Below, one piece after another: positions 16,875-25,791 of a stretch of DNA of 64,000 bases. Where the stretch lies: NCBI RefSeq assembly GCF_004104355.1, contig NZ_RJLM01000002.1, positions 487,385-551,384 on the forward strand, written 5' to 3'. The translations under genes and the position numbers were made by a program. Positions within the stretch are counted from its first letter, which is position 1; each line of letters begins with the position of its first letter. Under the pieces are notes generated by a model. That model saw only the letters and a list, made by a program, of their open reading frames with translations. It made no database searches and was not told the DNA's origin. Source of the stretch: Photobacterium chitinilyticum. GTDB taxonomy: Bacteria > Pseudomonadota > Gammaproteobacteria > Enterobacterales > Vibrionaceae.

Positions 16875-17921
16875 ATGAGTAAGCGTCTAATGCCTCAATC
16901 AAACTCTTTTCAACAGCTCCCGTTACCACCTGCATCTGCGCCGGACGTACGCTTTCTGCTATTACCGTTGCCTGAATTTAATATGCTGCCGTTTGGCGGC
17001 TTCCTCGATAAGCTGCGTTTTTCTGCTGATGAAGAAGATCATAGTCGACAGCGCTATTGCAGCTGGGAGGTCGTCGGAGTAGAGAAGGATCATGTTGTGT
17101 CAAGCAGCGGTGTACCTGTTGTCGTGTCGCGGACTGTCGATGAGGTTGAGTTGGCTGGCTATGATTACTTGGTAGTTTTTGGTGGTCGCAGCGCGCGAAG
17201 CAGCCAGCAGCTGAACGATATCTATGGTGGTATATTGCGCGAGGCAGCAGCCAAAGGGGTTGCATTGGTGAGTATCGACAATGCCTGCTTCTTATTTGCA
17301 GCGGCTGGATTATTGCACAACCATAACGTGGCTGTTCATTGGCGACATGTTCAGGAATTTCATACGGCTTATCCGAGAATCGCTGTTCGAACAGAGCAGC
17401 TTTACTGTATTGATGGCAAGAGGATCAGCTGTGCCGGAGGCAGTGCTGCGGTAGATTTAGCCGTCGAGCTTGTGGCGCGCCACTGTGGCCGAACCAAGGC
17501 ATTGAAAGGGCTGGCAGATATGTTGGTGGATGAGGCTAGAGGGCAGCTTCATCAGTTGAAGTCTCTGGATGAAGATATCCGTGCGAACAATACAGCTGGG
17601 CGCCATGTCGGACGGGCAATCAGTTTGATGCGTCAGTTACTGGCAGAGCCAAAGACGTTGGATGAGCTTGCCAGTATGCTGGCTATCAGTCGGCGACAGC
17701 TCGACCGGTTGTTCAAAGAAAACCTGGGCCTGACGGCGAGAGAGTACTGGGCCGAGATGCGCCTAAAGCACGTTCACTGGCGGGTGATAAACTCAAATCA
17801 TAGCTTACAGTGCTTAGCTGATGAGGTTGGGATTCAGGATGTCAGTTACCTGTGTAAGCTTTTCCGTAAGCGGTTCGGGGTTAGTCCAAATACGCTGAGA
17901 AAATCAAATTCTTCATTGTGA
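16875..17921 (+). CDS. GlxA-type AraC-family transcriptional regulator
   Basis: 348 residues. The N-terminal ~200 residues have the DJ-1/PfpI (class I amidotransferase-like) fold, with IDNACFLFAAAGLLHNHNVAVHWRH around the nucleophile elbow; the C-terminal ~100 residues are an AraC helix-turn-helix pair (LDELASMLAISRRQLDRLFKENLG and LQCLADEVGIQDVSYLCKLFRKRFGVSP). This is the layout of CdhR, ArgR and GbdR-type regulators of choline, carnitine and amino acid use. It lies between the divergent LysE-type exporter and the downstream EamA transporter (144 bases on), either of which may be its target. Confidence 0.9.
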   Translation: MSKRLMPQSNSFQQLPLPPASAPDVRFLLLPLPEFNMLPFGGFLDKLRFSADEEDHSRQRYCSWEVVGVEKDHVVSSSGVPVVVSRTVDEVELAGYDYLVVFGGRSARSSQQLNDIYGGILREAAAKGVALVSIDNACFLFAAAGLLHNHNVAVHWRHVQEFHTAYPRIAVRTEQLYCIDGKRISCAGGSAAVDLAVELVARHCGRTKALKGLADMLVDEARGQLHQLKSLDEDIRANNTAGRHVGRAISLMRQLLAEPKTLDELASMLAISRRQLDRLFKENLGLTAREYWAEMRLKHVHWRVINSNHSLQCLADEVGIQDVSYLCKLFRKRFGVSPNTLRKSNSSL

Positions 17922-18065
17922 CACCAGTTAACAATATGATAGTCAAAAGCTGGTATGTTGGGGCTCTTTGGAGTGGTAAGTATCTGTTTTAAATCATCGG
18001 TTCGTGACATTACCTTGCGGTGAAAGGTACTGATTATCCATTCGAGAACAAGGATATGAGGTATT

Positions 18066-18941
18066 ATGATGGCTGCTGTGTACTGGATGGTTGGCACCTT
18101 GTTGTCTTTTTCATTAATGGCGATAGGTGTAAGGGAGTTGGGAGATCGTATTTCACCATTTGAGATGCTTTTTTTCCGAAGCCTGATTGGACTGGCGGTG
18201 ATCTCGTCTATCGTATTTTATAACCGTCAGCAGACGTTGCTCAAAACAGAACGGACTGTTTTACATATCGGCCGGAGCCTCATGAACTTCCTCGGTCAGT
18301 ATTGCTGGTTTGTCGGTATCACTTTGTTGCCATTGGCAGAGGTGTTCGCGCTCGAGTTTACCGTACCCTTATGGACGCTGATGATTGCCTGCGTATTTCT
18401 GGGTGAAAAATTAACCAAGGTAAAGATTGCCTCGCTGGGGATGGGTTTACTGGGGGTGATTCTTATTATTCAGCCGACAGCGGCCGTATTTAATCCGGCA
18501 TCCTTAATCGTATTGTTGGCGGCGGTCAGCTTTGCCGCTTCCTATGTGGCGACCAAGTCGCTTTCTCTGACCGAGTCCCCGTTAACTATCCTGTTTTATA
18601 TGTCTCTTATCCAGCTACCTATTAGCCTGGTGTTGATGTTGTCTGATTGGCAAACGCCGCAAGGAGCCGAGTGGCTGTATTTGCTAATCGTTGGGCTAAC
18701 TGGTTTGTCGGCACACTTTTGTATCGCCAAGGCCATGCAATATGCCGATGCCAGTGTTGTGGTGACTCTTGATTTTCTTCGCCTGCCGCTGATTGCCGTG
18801 GTCGGTATGCTGTTCTACGGTGAAGCGATTGAATTGGCTGTTATGGCTGGTGGTTTGCTTATGGTTGTCGGAAATATTATCAACGTCAGGGCGAGCAACA
18901 AGCGAGTACAACTTGAGACGAAAGCAATGGTGGAAGGCTAA
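18066..18941 (+). CDS. EamA-family (DMT) transporter
   Basis: 291 residues with ten hydrophobic segments arranged as two EamA repeats. The first repeat contains FEMLFFRSLIGL and ends near GLLGVILIIQP; the second ends DFLRLPLIAVVGMLFYGEAIELAVMAGGLLMVVGNIINVR. Starts at ATG 18066 with GAGG upstream. Drug/metabolite transporters of this type export amino acids or small metabolites; the substrate is unknown. Confidence 0.88.
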   Translation: MMAAVYWMVGTLLSFSLMAIGVRELGDRISPFEMLFFRSLIGLAVISSIVFYNRQQTLLKTERTVLHIGRSLMNFLGQYCWFVGITLLPLAEVFALEFTVPLWTLMIACVFLGEKLTKVKIASLGMGLLGVILIIQPTAAVFNPASLIVLLAAVSFAASYVATKSLSLTESPLTILFYMSLIQLPISLVLMLSDWQTPQGAEWLYLLIVGLTGLSAHFCIAKAMQYADASVVVTLDFLRLPLIAVVGMLFYGEAIELAVMAGGLLMVVGNIINVRASNKRVQLETKAMVEG

Positions 18942-18974
18942 ACGAGTAACTACGTCCTTGTAGCTGTTCGTTTT
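18941..18974. terminator. terminator between EamA transporter and acetyltransferase
   Basis: Imperfect stem: AACGAGTAACTAC (18941-18953) pairs with GTAGCTGTTCGTT (18960-18972) with one mismatch and two wobble pairs, followed by TT. Lies in a 50-base convergent gap. Confidence 0.55.
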
Positions 18975-18991
18975 CTAACTCAGTAGCGTTT

Positions 18992-19537
18992 TTAGTTGAG
19001 TTGCTTGATGACTCGGGCCGGAGAGCCGCCAACCATTGTATCTGGCGGAACATCTTTGGTAACAGTGGAGTTTGCCGCAACGACTGAGCGGGCACCGATA
19101 GTGATACCTTGGCAGATCACCACTTGGCCACCAATCCATACGTCGTCTTCAACGACGATGGGCTTGCAGGTCGTCTCCCAGCGTCGTCGGCTCTGATAGT
19201 CCAGCGAGTGAGTCGGAGTATAGAACTGGGTGTTCGGCCCGATGAGCACGTTATCACCAATGCGGATTTCGGTATTGTCGAGCATGGTGACGCCCATATT
19301 GAGGAAGGTATTGCTGCCGATATGGATAGTTTTGCCGAATTCGCACAAGAATGGCGGTGTAACGATGCTGCCTTCACCAAAGGTGCCAAGTAGTTGTTGC
19401 ATAAGTTCCTGCAGGGCATCGCCAGGATTGTTGTTAATTTGCTGCTTCAATGCCGCAGCATTATTTCTGAGTAAAGTGATCTCCGGGTCTCGACCGTCAA
19501 AGTCGTCGCCGTTTACCATTTTTTCGAACTCGCTCAT
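18992..19537 (-). CDS. hexapeptide-repeat sugar O-acetyltransferase (LacA/Maa-like)
   Basis: 181 residues. After an N-terminal helical part it has left-handed beta-helix repeats (IHIGSNTFLNMGVTML, IRIGDNVLIGPNTQFYTPTHSLD, VWIGGQVVICQGITIGARSVVAANSTVTKDV) and a catalytic-type His in the PTHSLD segment. It is the maltose/galactoside acetyltransferase family, transferring acetyl from acetyl-CoA to sugars. A second member lies 285 bases away on the opposite strand, with clearly different sequence, so they are not recent duplicates. Confidence 0.88.
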   Translation of the reverse strand: MSEFEKMVNGDDFDGRDPEITLLRNNAAALKQQINNNPGDALQELMQQLLGTFGEGSIVTPPFLCEFGKTIHIGSNTFLNMGVTMLDNTEIRIGDNVLIGPNTQFYTPTHSLDYQSRRRWETTCKPIVVEDDVWIGGQVVICQGITIGARSVVAANSTVTKDVPPDTMVGGSPARVIKQLN

Positions 19538-19822
19538 TGCTTACCTTCGCTGGACTAACAAAGTGGGTTAGAGGGCTAAGTGTAATCTGTAAGAAGGATT
19601 AGGTATTGATAACTCTCAAAAGAATGTCATTTTGGAATTCAAGCATTTCTTAATTGGTATTAACCCAGTTAATCATTGGCTGAGTTGTTGCCACTGAGTT
19701 CGTCTCTCACCGAATGTGATCCTGAATATGTTTTATGATTCTGGATATGTATTTCGCTGCCATTATATTGCCGATGGTCTTCATAATGTCGCCAAAGCGT
19801 TTTTTAAATATGTGGAAATACA

Positions 19823-20383
19823 ATGACTGAAAAAGAAAAGATGCTCTCGGGACTGATGTATCAGGCTTGGGATGCTGAACTACTTGATGAGCGCCAGAAA
19901 GCGAAAGAGTTGTGTTATAAGCTCAACCATCTCAGCCCAAGCCAGCCGCAAGTGCGAAAGGCATTGATCAGTGAGCTGTTGGGACTAGAAAGCGATGCTA
20001 GTTTAGAATCGCCTTTTAATTGCGATTACGGTTATAACATTAAGGCAGGCAAAGGCTTTTACGCGAATCATGGCTGTACAATTCTTGACTGTGCACCAAT
20101 CCATATCGGTGACAACTGTTTGCTGGCACCGGGTGTGGTAATTTCAACCGCTGTGCACCCGCTTGACCCGGTTGAGCGGGCATCTGGTGAGGAGTTTGCC
20201 AAGAGTATTACAATCGGAAATGACGTGTGGTTCGGCGCGAATGTGACCGTGTGTCCGGGAGTCACAATTGGCGATAATGTGGTTGTTGGTGCCGGTAGTG
20301 TCGTGAACAAGGATTTACCCTCTAACACAGTATGCGTCGGGGCCCCGGCAAAACCGATCAAAGAAATAGCGCCAAAGCCATAA
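19823..20383 (+). CDS. maa: maltose O-acetyltransferase-like protein
   Basis: 186 residues, close in length and sequence to E. coli Maa: starts MTEKEKMLSG, has the FNCDYGYNIKAGKGFYANHGCTILD and PIHIGDNCLLAPGV segments, the catalytic His in TAVHPLDP and a long run of hexapeptide repeats (ITIGNDVWFGANVTVCPGVTIGDNVVVGAGSVV). It acetylates maltose, glucose or related sugars at the 6 position in the family. Divergently arranged with the other acetyltransferase. A 10-base-pair hairpin follows at 20432. Confidence 0.88.
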   Translation: MTEKEKMLSGLMYQAWDAELLDERQKAKELCYKLNHLSPSQPQVRKALISELLGLESDASLESPFNCDYGYNIKAGKGFYANHGCTILDCAPIHIGDNCLLAPGVVISTAVHPLDPVERASGEEFAKSITIGNDVWFGANVTVCPGVTIGDNVVVGAGSVVNKDLPSNTVCVGAPAKPIKEIAPKP

Positions 20384-20960
20384 AGCTGATTAAGCAAATT
20401 GGTACATGACAAACATGTGATTGAGCGAAAGGTGAGTGATCGTTTGGATCACTCACAATAAACGGCAATTAAGAATAATTGTAGCAATTATGAAAGGGTG
20501 TTCTCGTTTTTTTTCTTGGCCATGTTTCTGAATTCATGATCGGGTTTGTTGCGTAAGTGTAATGATGGTTTGAGCGGTTAATTATACATACAGATGCTGC
20601 GTGACAATGATTTAGAGATGGGCGTACTAATCATTTGTAATTGTTCGATAAACAACCCAAGCATAGATGATATTCAAAATATCGTCATAAAACGTAATTT
20701 TATTAGATGATATTCAGTCAGAGCTTATCATTTTGATGCTAAGTGGTTTTTTCGTTGCTTTTTTTTAGTGAATATCTACTTTGGCCAAGCCTTAATAAAC
20801 GAGATTGGAATGAATCGTATTATTAGAACATGAAGTACATAGTAATTCGTTCCTGATTTTGGTGTTAAGGCTTATGAATGTAACGAGGTTGTTGGCAAAA
20901 TAGTTAGCAAACGTTTGAATTTGCCACTTTGTGATATCAATAAAAAGACAGGTCAATGTA
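20384..20960. other. long intergenic region before the symporter
   Basis: About 580 AT-rich bases. Contains an inverted repeat at 20432-20456 (likely maa terminator), and a 13-base direct repeat TAGATGATATTCA at 20664-20676 and 20704-20716, exactly 40 bases apart. No supported gene. The repeats could be regulator sites for the symporter gene at 20961. Confidence 0.5.
20432..20456. terminator. hairpin after the maa-like gene
   Basis: Perfect 10-base arms GTGAGTGATC and GATCACTCAC with loop GTTTG. No T run follows, so termination is probable but not certain; a protein-binding site is the alternative. Confidence 0.45.
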
Positions 20961-22148
20961 ATGAAGCTGATTATAAAGCTACTGTGTGGAATAGTTGTAG
21001 GTATTCTGATGGGGATGATAGCCCCCGACATAATAATAAGAGGCCTGATTACTGCCAAGGTATTCATTAGTCAATTAATCAAGTTCACTATCCCTTTGCT
21101 CATATTATTTTATGTTACCAGCGGCATCGCAAACCTACCTAGAAATTCAGGGAAACTGTTGGGAAAAACGGTCGGCTTGGCTTATTTGTCTACTTTGGGC
21201 GCGGGTATTTTTGCATTTACTGTCGCGGAGAATTTGTTCCCGGCTCTATTGAGTGGTGCCGGTGAAATGCCTGAGGCTAAAACCATTCTTGCGCCATTTA
21301 TCCAGCTTAAAATCCCACCACTAATGAACATTATGACGGCACTTACCATTGCCTTTATGTTCGGTTTGGGGATCTCAAGTACAGGTGCGGATCAGCTGAA
21401 AAAAGTCAGTGACCAGGGCCGGGATATCATTGAACTATTTTTGAATAAAGTCATTATTCCGGCACTGCCGTTTTATATTGCAGGTGTATTTGCTGATATG
21501 ACGGTAAAAGGCACGGTATTTGCCACCTTACATACCTTTAGTTTGGTATTGTTGGCTGTTATTACGATGCACTGGTTCTGGTTGGCTGTCCAGTTTATTA
21601 CCGCAGGTGCGGCTCTGCAGCAATCACCAATTAAGTTATTACGGACCATGATGCCTGCTTACTTAACAGCTGTCGGTACGATGTCTTCAGCGGCGACTAT
21701 TCCAGTCACTTTACAGCAGACTAAGCGTAACGGCGTCTCTAACACTATTGCTAACTTTGTAGTACCACTGTGTGCCAATATCCATATGTCTGGTTCAGTG
21801 ATCAGTATCGCGAGTGTGGCTGTTGCTGTCATCATTATGACCGGGGCTGGTGCGGTACCATCCTTATTCGAAGCCTTACCATTCATCGCGATGCTAGGTG
21901 TTACCATGGTTGCTGCTCCTGGTGCTCCGGGTGGGGCAGTAATGGCTTCGGTTGGCTTGCTTGGCTCTATGCTCGGTTTTACCGAAGAAATGATAGCCTT
22001 ACAAATAGTACTTCATTTAGCTCAGGATAGTTTTGGTACAGCCTGTAATGTAACAGGCGATGGTGTTGTTGCGTTGATGATTGACAAGCTTTCCGGTACC
22101 CAAGATGAGGTACAAGAAGAGCTGGTGCCCGTAGAAGACGCAATCTAG
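20961..22148 (+). CDS. DAACS-family sodium:dicarboxylate/amino acid symporter
   Basis: About 395 residues from the ATG at 20961 (AGG ten bases before; an upstream in-frame ATG has none). Eight or so hydrophobic segments and re-entrant loops typical of the GltP/DctA/GltT family: the serine-rich hairpin TVGTMSSAATIPVT and the conserved NIHMSGS and DSFGTACNVTGDG motifs. Transports C4-dicarboxylates or acidic amino acids with sodium or protons. A second copy, cut by the window edge at 63755-64000, has 68 of 80 C-terminal residues identical and sits next to a malic enzyme, which hints that malate or a related acid is the substrate. Convergent with the LysR-type gene downstream. Confidence 0.9.
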   Translation: MKLIIKLLCGIVVGILMGMIAPDIIIRGLITAKVFISQLIKFTIPLLILFYVTSGIANLPRNSGKLLGKTVGLAYLSTLGAGIFAFTVAENLFPALLSGAGEMPEAKTILAPFIQLKIPPLMNIMTALTIAFMFGLGISSTGADQLKKVSDQGRDIIELFLNKVIIPALPFYIAGVFADMTVKGTVFATLHTFSLVLLAVITMHWFWLAVQFITAGAALQQSPIKLLRTMMPAYLTAVGTMSSAATIPVTLQQTKRNGVSNTIANFVVPLCANIHMSGSVISIASVAVAVIIMTGAGAVPSLFEALPFIAMLGVTMVAAPGAPGGAVMASVGLLGSMLGFTEEMIALQIVLHLAQDSFGTACNVTGDGVVALMIDKLSGTQDEVQEELVPVEDAI

Positions 22149-22171
22149 TTCATGTTCTTTTTGGGCTAATG

Positions 22172-22193
22172 AAGAAGGCACGGAAGCCTTCTT
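22172..22193. terminator. terminator between symporter and LysR-type gene
   Basis: Perfect arms AAGAAGGC (22172-22179) and GCCTTCTT (22186-22193) with loop ACGGAA, in a 43-base convergent gap, flanked by short A/T runs on both sides. Confidence 0.7.
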
Positions 22194-23085
22194 ATTCAAA
22201 ACTCTGCTGTTTTAACCATCGACCTAACGTCACAATATCGGTTTGTTTGGCCCGCGATTTATCATATACAAAATAGAAACTGTCTCCGGTAAGCAGTTCA
22301 TGCATGGGAATACGGACAAAGTCTTGCTGACGCTCCTGATCTGTCATGAGGTAATTATTCATCAGGGCTATGCCTTGATTGTAGCGAGTAGCTTCTGCAG
22401 CCAGTAAGACATGACTAAAGTGGTTTATTCTGACGTGCTCTGGTAATTCAAACTCACCATTCTGGCACCAACGTAACCAGTCTTCGCCGGGGCTTTCAGA
22501 GGCCGATGAGTATTGCACCGATAGTAGCGGGTGCTGCCATAGTGCATCGGGAAGTGGTCTATTTTTGATTTTCTGCCATAGCTTCTGACCGCACACAGGA
22601 TAGAGGCGTTCAGTGTACAGAAACTGACTGATAAAGTTATGTTTCGGCGGGCTCACTGTAATAAAACAATCGGCGACCTGATCACTGCACTCGGGCTCAT
22701 CCGCCACCATGTTTAGCGTAAGTTCTATCTCAGGGTATTGCTTGCGTAAGTCTTCTAATCGTGGGATCAGCCATTTCACTGCCAATGAACTGTATAGCGC
22801 AAGACGAATTTTTCCGGATTTGTCTTCCCGAATTTGCTGGCTGACATTTGACAGGTTACCTAACGACTGAGTCACTTCATCAAAATAGCGCTTGCCAATC
22901 TCACTCAATGAGAAGGATCGCCCCTGACGGATAAACATGGCCTTACCAAGGTATTCTTCCAGTAACTTGACCTGATGGCTGACCGCACTCTGGGTTACAT
23001 TTAACTCGTTGGCTGCTTTAGAAAAACTGCCCAATCGTGCGACAGACTCAAAGCATTGCAATGCTCGCAAAGGCGGTAATTTCAT
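22192..23085 (-). CDS. LysR-family transcriptional regulator, GcvA-like
   Basis: 297 residues. N-terminal winged helix-turn-helix with SFSKAANELNVTQSAVSHQVKLLEEYLGKAMFIRQGRSFSLSEIG, characteristic of the GcvA/AmpR subgroup, followed by a substrate-binding domain. Divergent from a small ORF at 23190; in this family the divergent neighbour is often the target. The neighbouring symporter is convergent. Confidence 0.92.
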   Translation of the reverse strand: MKLPPLRALQCFESVARLGSFSKAANELNVTQSAVSHQVKLLEEYLGKAMFIRQGRSFSLSEIGKRYFDEVTQSLGNLSNVSQQIREDKSGKIRLALYSSLAVKWLIPRLEDLRKQYPEIELTLNMVADEPECSDQVADCFITVSPPKHNFISQFLYTERLYPVCGQKLWQKIKNRPLPDALWQHPLLSVQYSSASESPGEDWLRWCQNGEFELPEHVRINHFSHVLLAAEATRYNQGIALMNNYLMTDQERQQDFVRIPMHELLTGDSFYFVYDKSRAKQTDIVTLGRWLKQQSFE

Positions 23086-23189
23086 TATTAGCTCAGCTCA
23101 TACTTAAACAATTTTGATCATTATACATGAGCATTATTCATAAGTTATGTTATTGGCTATTAATCAATTCCAGTGTAAAGGAACATAAA

Positions 23190-23351
23190 ATGTCAAAAAA
23201 GCTGGCTGATATGGTGTTTGCATATTTGTTTTGTATTCAATCTGTTGCGATGGGTTCAAGAGATATTATCGGTGTGCGTTTGCAACAAAAAGACCGTAAT
23301 TATTCCTTCTTGAAGGATTGCGAGCAGAATCTGGCTAGTCACCAGCCTTGA
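23190..23351 (+). CDS. putative small protein, 53 residues
   Basis: ATG at 23190 with AAAGGA at ideal spacing. Encodes a 53-residue product with a short hydrophobic stretch (MVFAYLFCIQSVAMG) then a charged, Asn/Gln-containing tail. It lies divergent to the LysR-type gene, a common position for a target, and its end overlaps the end of the convergent DUF3179 gene by 17 bases. I do not recognise a family and the frame may be a remnant. The ribosome site is the main support. Confidence 0.3.
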   Translation: MSKKLADMVFAYLFCIQSVAMGSRDIIGVRLQQKDRNYSFLKDCEQNLASHQP

Positions 23352-24273
23352 ACACTTTTGTGTCTGGATAGAATGCATACCATGCAAACCAGTACAACAT
23401 GGTGGAGGCAAGCTGTTTGCCCTCTGCATCGCTGATCCAGGCCGATTGATTCTGGCTATCCCAATGAATGTTCAGCTGCTGCCCTTCAAACAGGTAACTG
23501 AACATTTTTCGATCATGCTTTCGTAGTTCTGATAATGGGAAGGCTATATTTTCCTTGCTTCCTTTGTACCCCAATATTGTTTCTTTAACCGCATAACTTG
23601 ATGGTGCCTGAATGGCGACCGGGAAGAAAAGACGTGGAGTACGACTATAGCCTGCATAAGGATCTTGTGAATAGCTTCGATAATACCCTGTTTTGGTCGA
23701 GAGAACTTTTGTGTCAGGGTGATCAGACTGCCACTGCTTCCAGCGTGTCAACGTCAACGGGTATTGCTTTAAGGAAGTCCCCGCAGCCATTCCGCTAATG
23801 GCTTGACCACGAATTTGCGACCATAGCGATTCTGTCTGGTGGTCATACATGAGCACGTCAGAGTTATAGAGCAGGCCAGAGACACCGAAAGTCAGTGTTT
23901 GCTTGTCTGACCGGGCAAGGAAAGCCATTCCCGAGCCACAAAGTGGGCAATAGCTAATAACAAACTTGCGACCATCGATACTATCGTTAACGACTTCATG
24001 CCAGTTGAGAATTTTAATCGGATAGGCCCGGCTTTTACCGTTCATGATCAGGCCCAATACGGTATCGTGTCCTTTCAGGAATTTTGCTTTGCCTGCATCA
24101 ATAAAATGCGGGTTGAGGATTGCGGGTATGCCATCTCTCCCCGGCCCGCCAGAAAGGATCTGTTCGGTAGGAACGGTAAGGCGGTCGAGGTTAAAGCCGT
24201 TAAGCGATGCGGCATGCATACTTAACGGCAGAGTGAAGATAAGTCCGTAGAAAAAAGTTAACAATAGCTTCAT
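23335..24273 (-). CDS. DUF3179-family secreted protein
   Basis: 312 residues with a Sec signal (LLTFFYGLIFTLPLSMHAA). The family hallmark is the sequence NWHEVVNDSIDGRKFVISYCPLCGSGMAF with a paired CxxC, and LLYNSDVLMYDHQTESLWSQ further on. Function unknown; the CPLC motif could bind metal or be redox active in the periplasm. Last gene before the small ORF; an AraC-type regulator follows upstream in the same direction after 82 bases, so it may be regulated by or co-transcribed with it. Confidence 0.88.
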   Translation of the reverse strand: MKLLLTFFYGLIFTLPLSMHAASLNGFNLDRLTVPTEQILSGGPGRDGIPAILNPHFIDAGKAKFLKGHDTVLGLIMNGKSRAYPIKILNWHEVVNDSIDGRKFVISYCPLCGSGMAFLARSDKQTLTFGVSGLLYNSDVLMYDHQTESLWSQIRGQAISGMAAGTSLKQYPLTLTRWKQWQSDHPDTKVLSTKTGYYRSYSQDPYAGYSRTPRLFFPVAIQAPSSYAVKETILGYKGSKENIAFPLSELRKHDRKMFSYLFEGQQLNIHWDSQNQSAWISDAEGKQLASTMLYWFAWYAFYPDTKVFKAGD

Positions 24274-24355
24274 TATTCCCCCTATTCGCGCTTATTAGAT
24301 ATAGACCGTGGCCTGATAGGGATCTTTCAATAAACTGTCGACTATTTTACCTTGA

Positions 24356-25150
24356 TCAACGTTCTGTATTTGAATAGAAACGTTGCCGATATTGTTCCGG
24401 AGTACATTGGGCATGCCGTTTAAACAGTGTGATAAACGGAGAGGCCTGATGATAGCCCAAGGTTAGGGCAATTTCCTTTATCGACATGCCCTTACGTAAT
24501 AGGTGAAGTGAGTAAATAAACTTACGACGCTGTCGCCATTCGGTAAAACTCATTCCTAGCTTGTCTTGGCAGTGCCTTGCCAGCGTCCGCTCTGTAGTAT
24601 GAAGCTGAATGGCCCAGTCCTTGACTGTTTTTGCGGTGGTTGGGTCTTGGTCAAGCTCCTGCAAAATTGGTTTGAGCAGCTTGTCGTCACTATTGGGTAA
24701 AAATTGGTCGTGCTCTTGGGCTTTGAGTACCTGATCCAGCAGAACTTTCACTAACCGCAGATCTTGTTCAGATTCAGGTACGGCAATACGCCTCTCTTTC
24801 AGATCACCAACAATGGCCTCCATGATCGGACTGACTTCAAGCAGACAGGCGTAGCGAGGAAGTGCGTCGGCTAGTGGTGATACAATGTTCATTGAACAGT
24901 AATTCAAGCTACGGCGCATGTAGCTCTCGTGCTCGATACCGGCGGGTACCCAAACGGCATACTGTGAAGGTGACAGAAAACGCTTTTCATCGGTTGTGAG
25001 TTCGAGAATACCGCCGTTGATCAGTTGCAGCTGTCCCCACGGATGGCTGTGCCGCGGAGTCGTAGTTTTGGGAAGAAAGACTTCGTGGCCAAAGAAAATC
25101 TCCCCCGGGGGGTTATTGTTATCAAATAATGGTTGGTAGATTTTCTTCAT
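24356..25150 (-). CDS. cupin-AraC family transcriptional regulator
   Basis: 264 residues. N-terminal cupin-like beta barrel (FFGHEVFLPKTTTPRHSHPWGQLQLINGGILEL) and C-terminal AraC DNA-binding pair (TTERTLARHCQDKLGMSFTEWRQRRKFIYSLHLLRKGMSIKEIALTLGYHQASPFITLFKRHAQCTPEQYRQRF). Candidate target is the DUF3179 gene just downstream or the divergent VanZ gene. Confidence 0.9.
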   Translation of the reverse strand: MKKIYQPLFDNNNPPGEIFFGHEVFLPKTTTPRHSHPWGQLQLINGGILELTTDEKRFLSPSQYAVWVPAGIEHESYMRRSLNYCSMNIVSPLADALPRYACLLEVSPIMEAIVGDLKERRIAVPESEQDLRLVKVLLDQVLKAQEHDQFLPNSDDKLLKPILQELDQDPTTAKTVKDWAIQLHTTERTLARHCQDKLGMSFTEWRQRRKFIYSLHLLRKGMSIKEIALTLGYHQASPFITLFKRHAQCTPEQYRQRFYSNTER

Positions 25151-25371
25151 CTTAAAGGATTTCTATATACAGCGGGCGTAAGGGCTACGTTAATAATCTA
25201 CGCATGGCTTGGCAAGGACTTCTACTTTGTAGTGAGTAACGATAGGTCTCGTTAATACAAGACTTGTTGCTAGAAAAGGGCTGACACTTGTGTCTGGGGC
25301 TGACAAGCCGTAGCATTAGCTGTTTGTTGCCTATTTAAATATTGTCTCCAGTAAATAAAACAAGGAATTAA

Positions 25372-25743
25372 ATGACATTTATCGTTCGTCAAGTCCACAG
25401 GCACTGGGTTGCTGTTACGCTTTTTTTCTTACTTGCTATAACTTTCCTTTCTCTTACCCCACAGGCGAGTTTACCTAGTGTGCCTGGAACAGATAAAAGC
25501 CATCATTTTATTGCCTATGCAGCATTGATGTTTGTGGTTGCCTTGAGAAGGCCGAAATACTGGTTGTTGATTGGTCTGTTTTTTTTCTGCTGGAGTGGCG
25601 GGATTGAAATTTTGCAACCCTACGTTAACCGCTATGGTGAATGGCTGGATTTGGCTGCAAACGGGGGAGGTCTGATTTGCGGGGTGATCTTGGCGACAGT
25701 TATAACCTGGCTGTTTCCGCAAGTCGTTAATGAATACAGCTAG
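25372..25743 (+). CDS. VanZ-like membrane protein
   Basis: 123 residues with four hydrophobic segments and the features of the VanZ family: DKSHHFIAYAALMFVVALRR and the acidic GGIEILQPYVNRYGEWLDLAANGGG. Such proteins are found in many proteobacteria without any glycopeptide resistance function; the role is unknown. Convergent with the PAAR gene and not evidently part of the T6SS. Confidence 0.85.
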   Translation: MTFIVRQVHRHWVAVTLFFLLAITFLSLTPQASLPSVPGTDKSHHFIAYAALMFVVALRRPKYWLLIGLFFFCWSGGIEILQPYVNRYGEWLDLAANGGGLICGVILATVITWLFPQVVNEYS

Positions 25744-25770
25744 AGCAAATAGCTAACGCAAACAGCCTCA

Positions 25771-25788
25771 TGATAGAGTTTTCTATCA
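25771..25788. terminator. weak hairpin between VanZ and PAAR genes
   Basis: Arms TGATAGA (25771-25777) and TCTATCA (25782-25788) with loop GTTT in a 48-base convergent gap. AT-rich stem, so termination strength is doubtful. Confidence 0.35.
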
Positions 25789-25791
25789 AAT

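Noticed and set aside
18992-20383. The two acetyltransferases as a recent duplication
   Set aside because: They share only the general hexapeptide family pattern; residues outside it differ greatly.
25372-25743. VanZ-like gene as a glycopeptide resistance or T6SS immunity gene
   Set aside because: VanZ-like proteins are common without van genes, and the gene is convergent with the vgrG unit rather than part of it.
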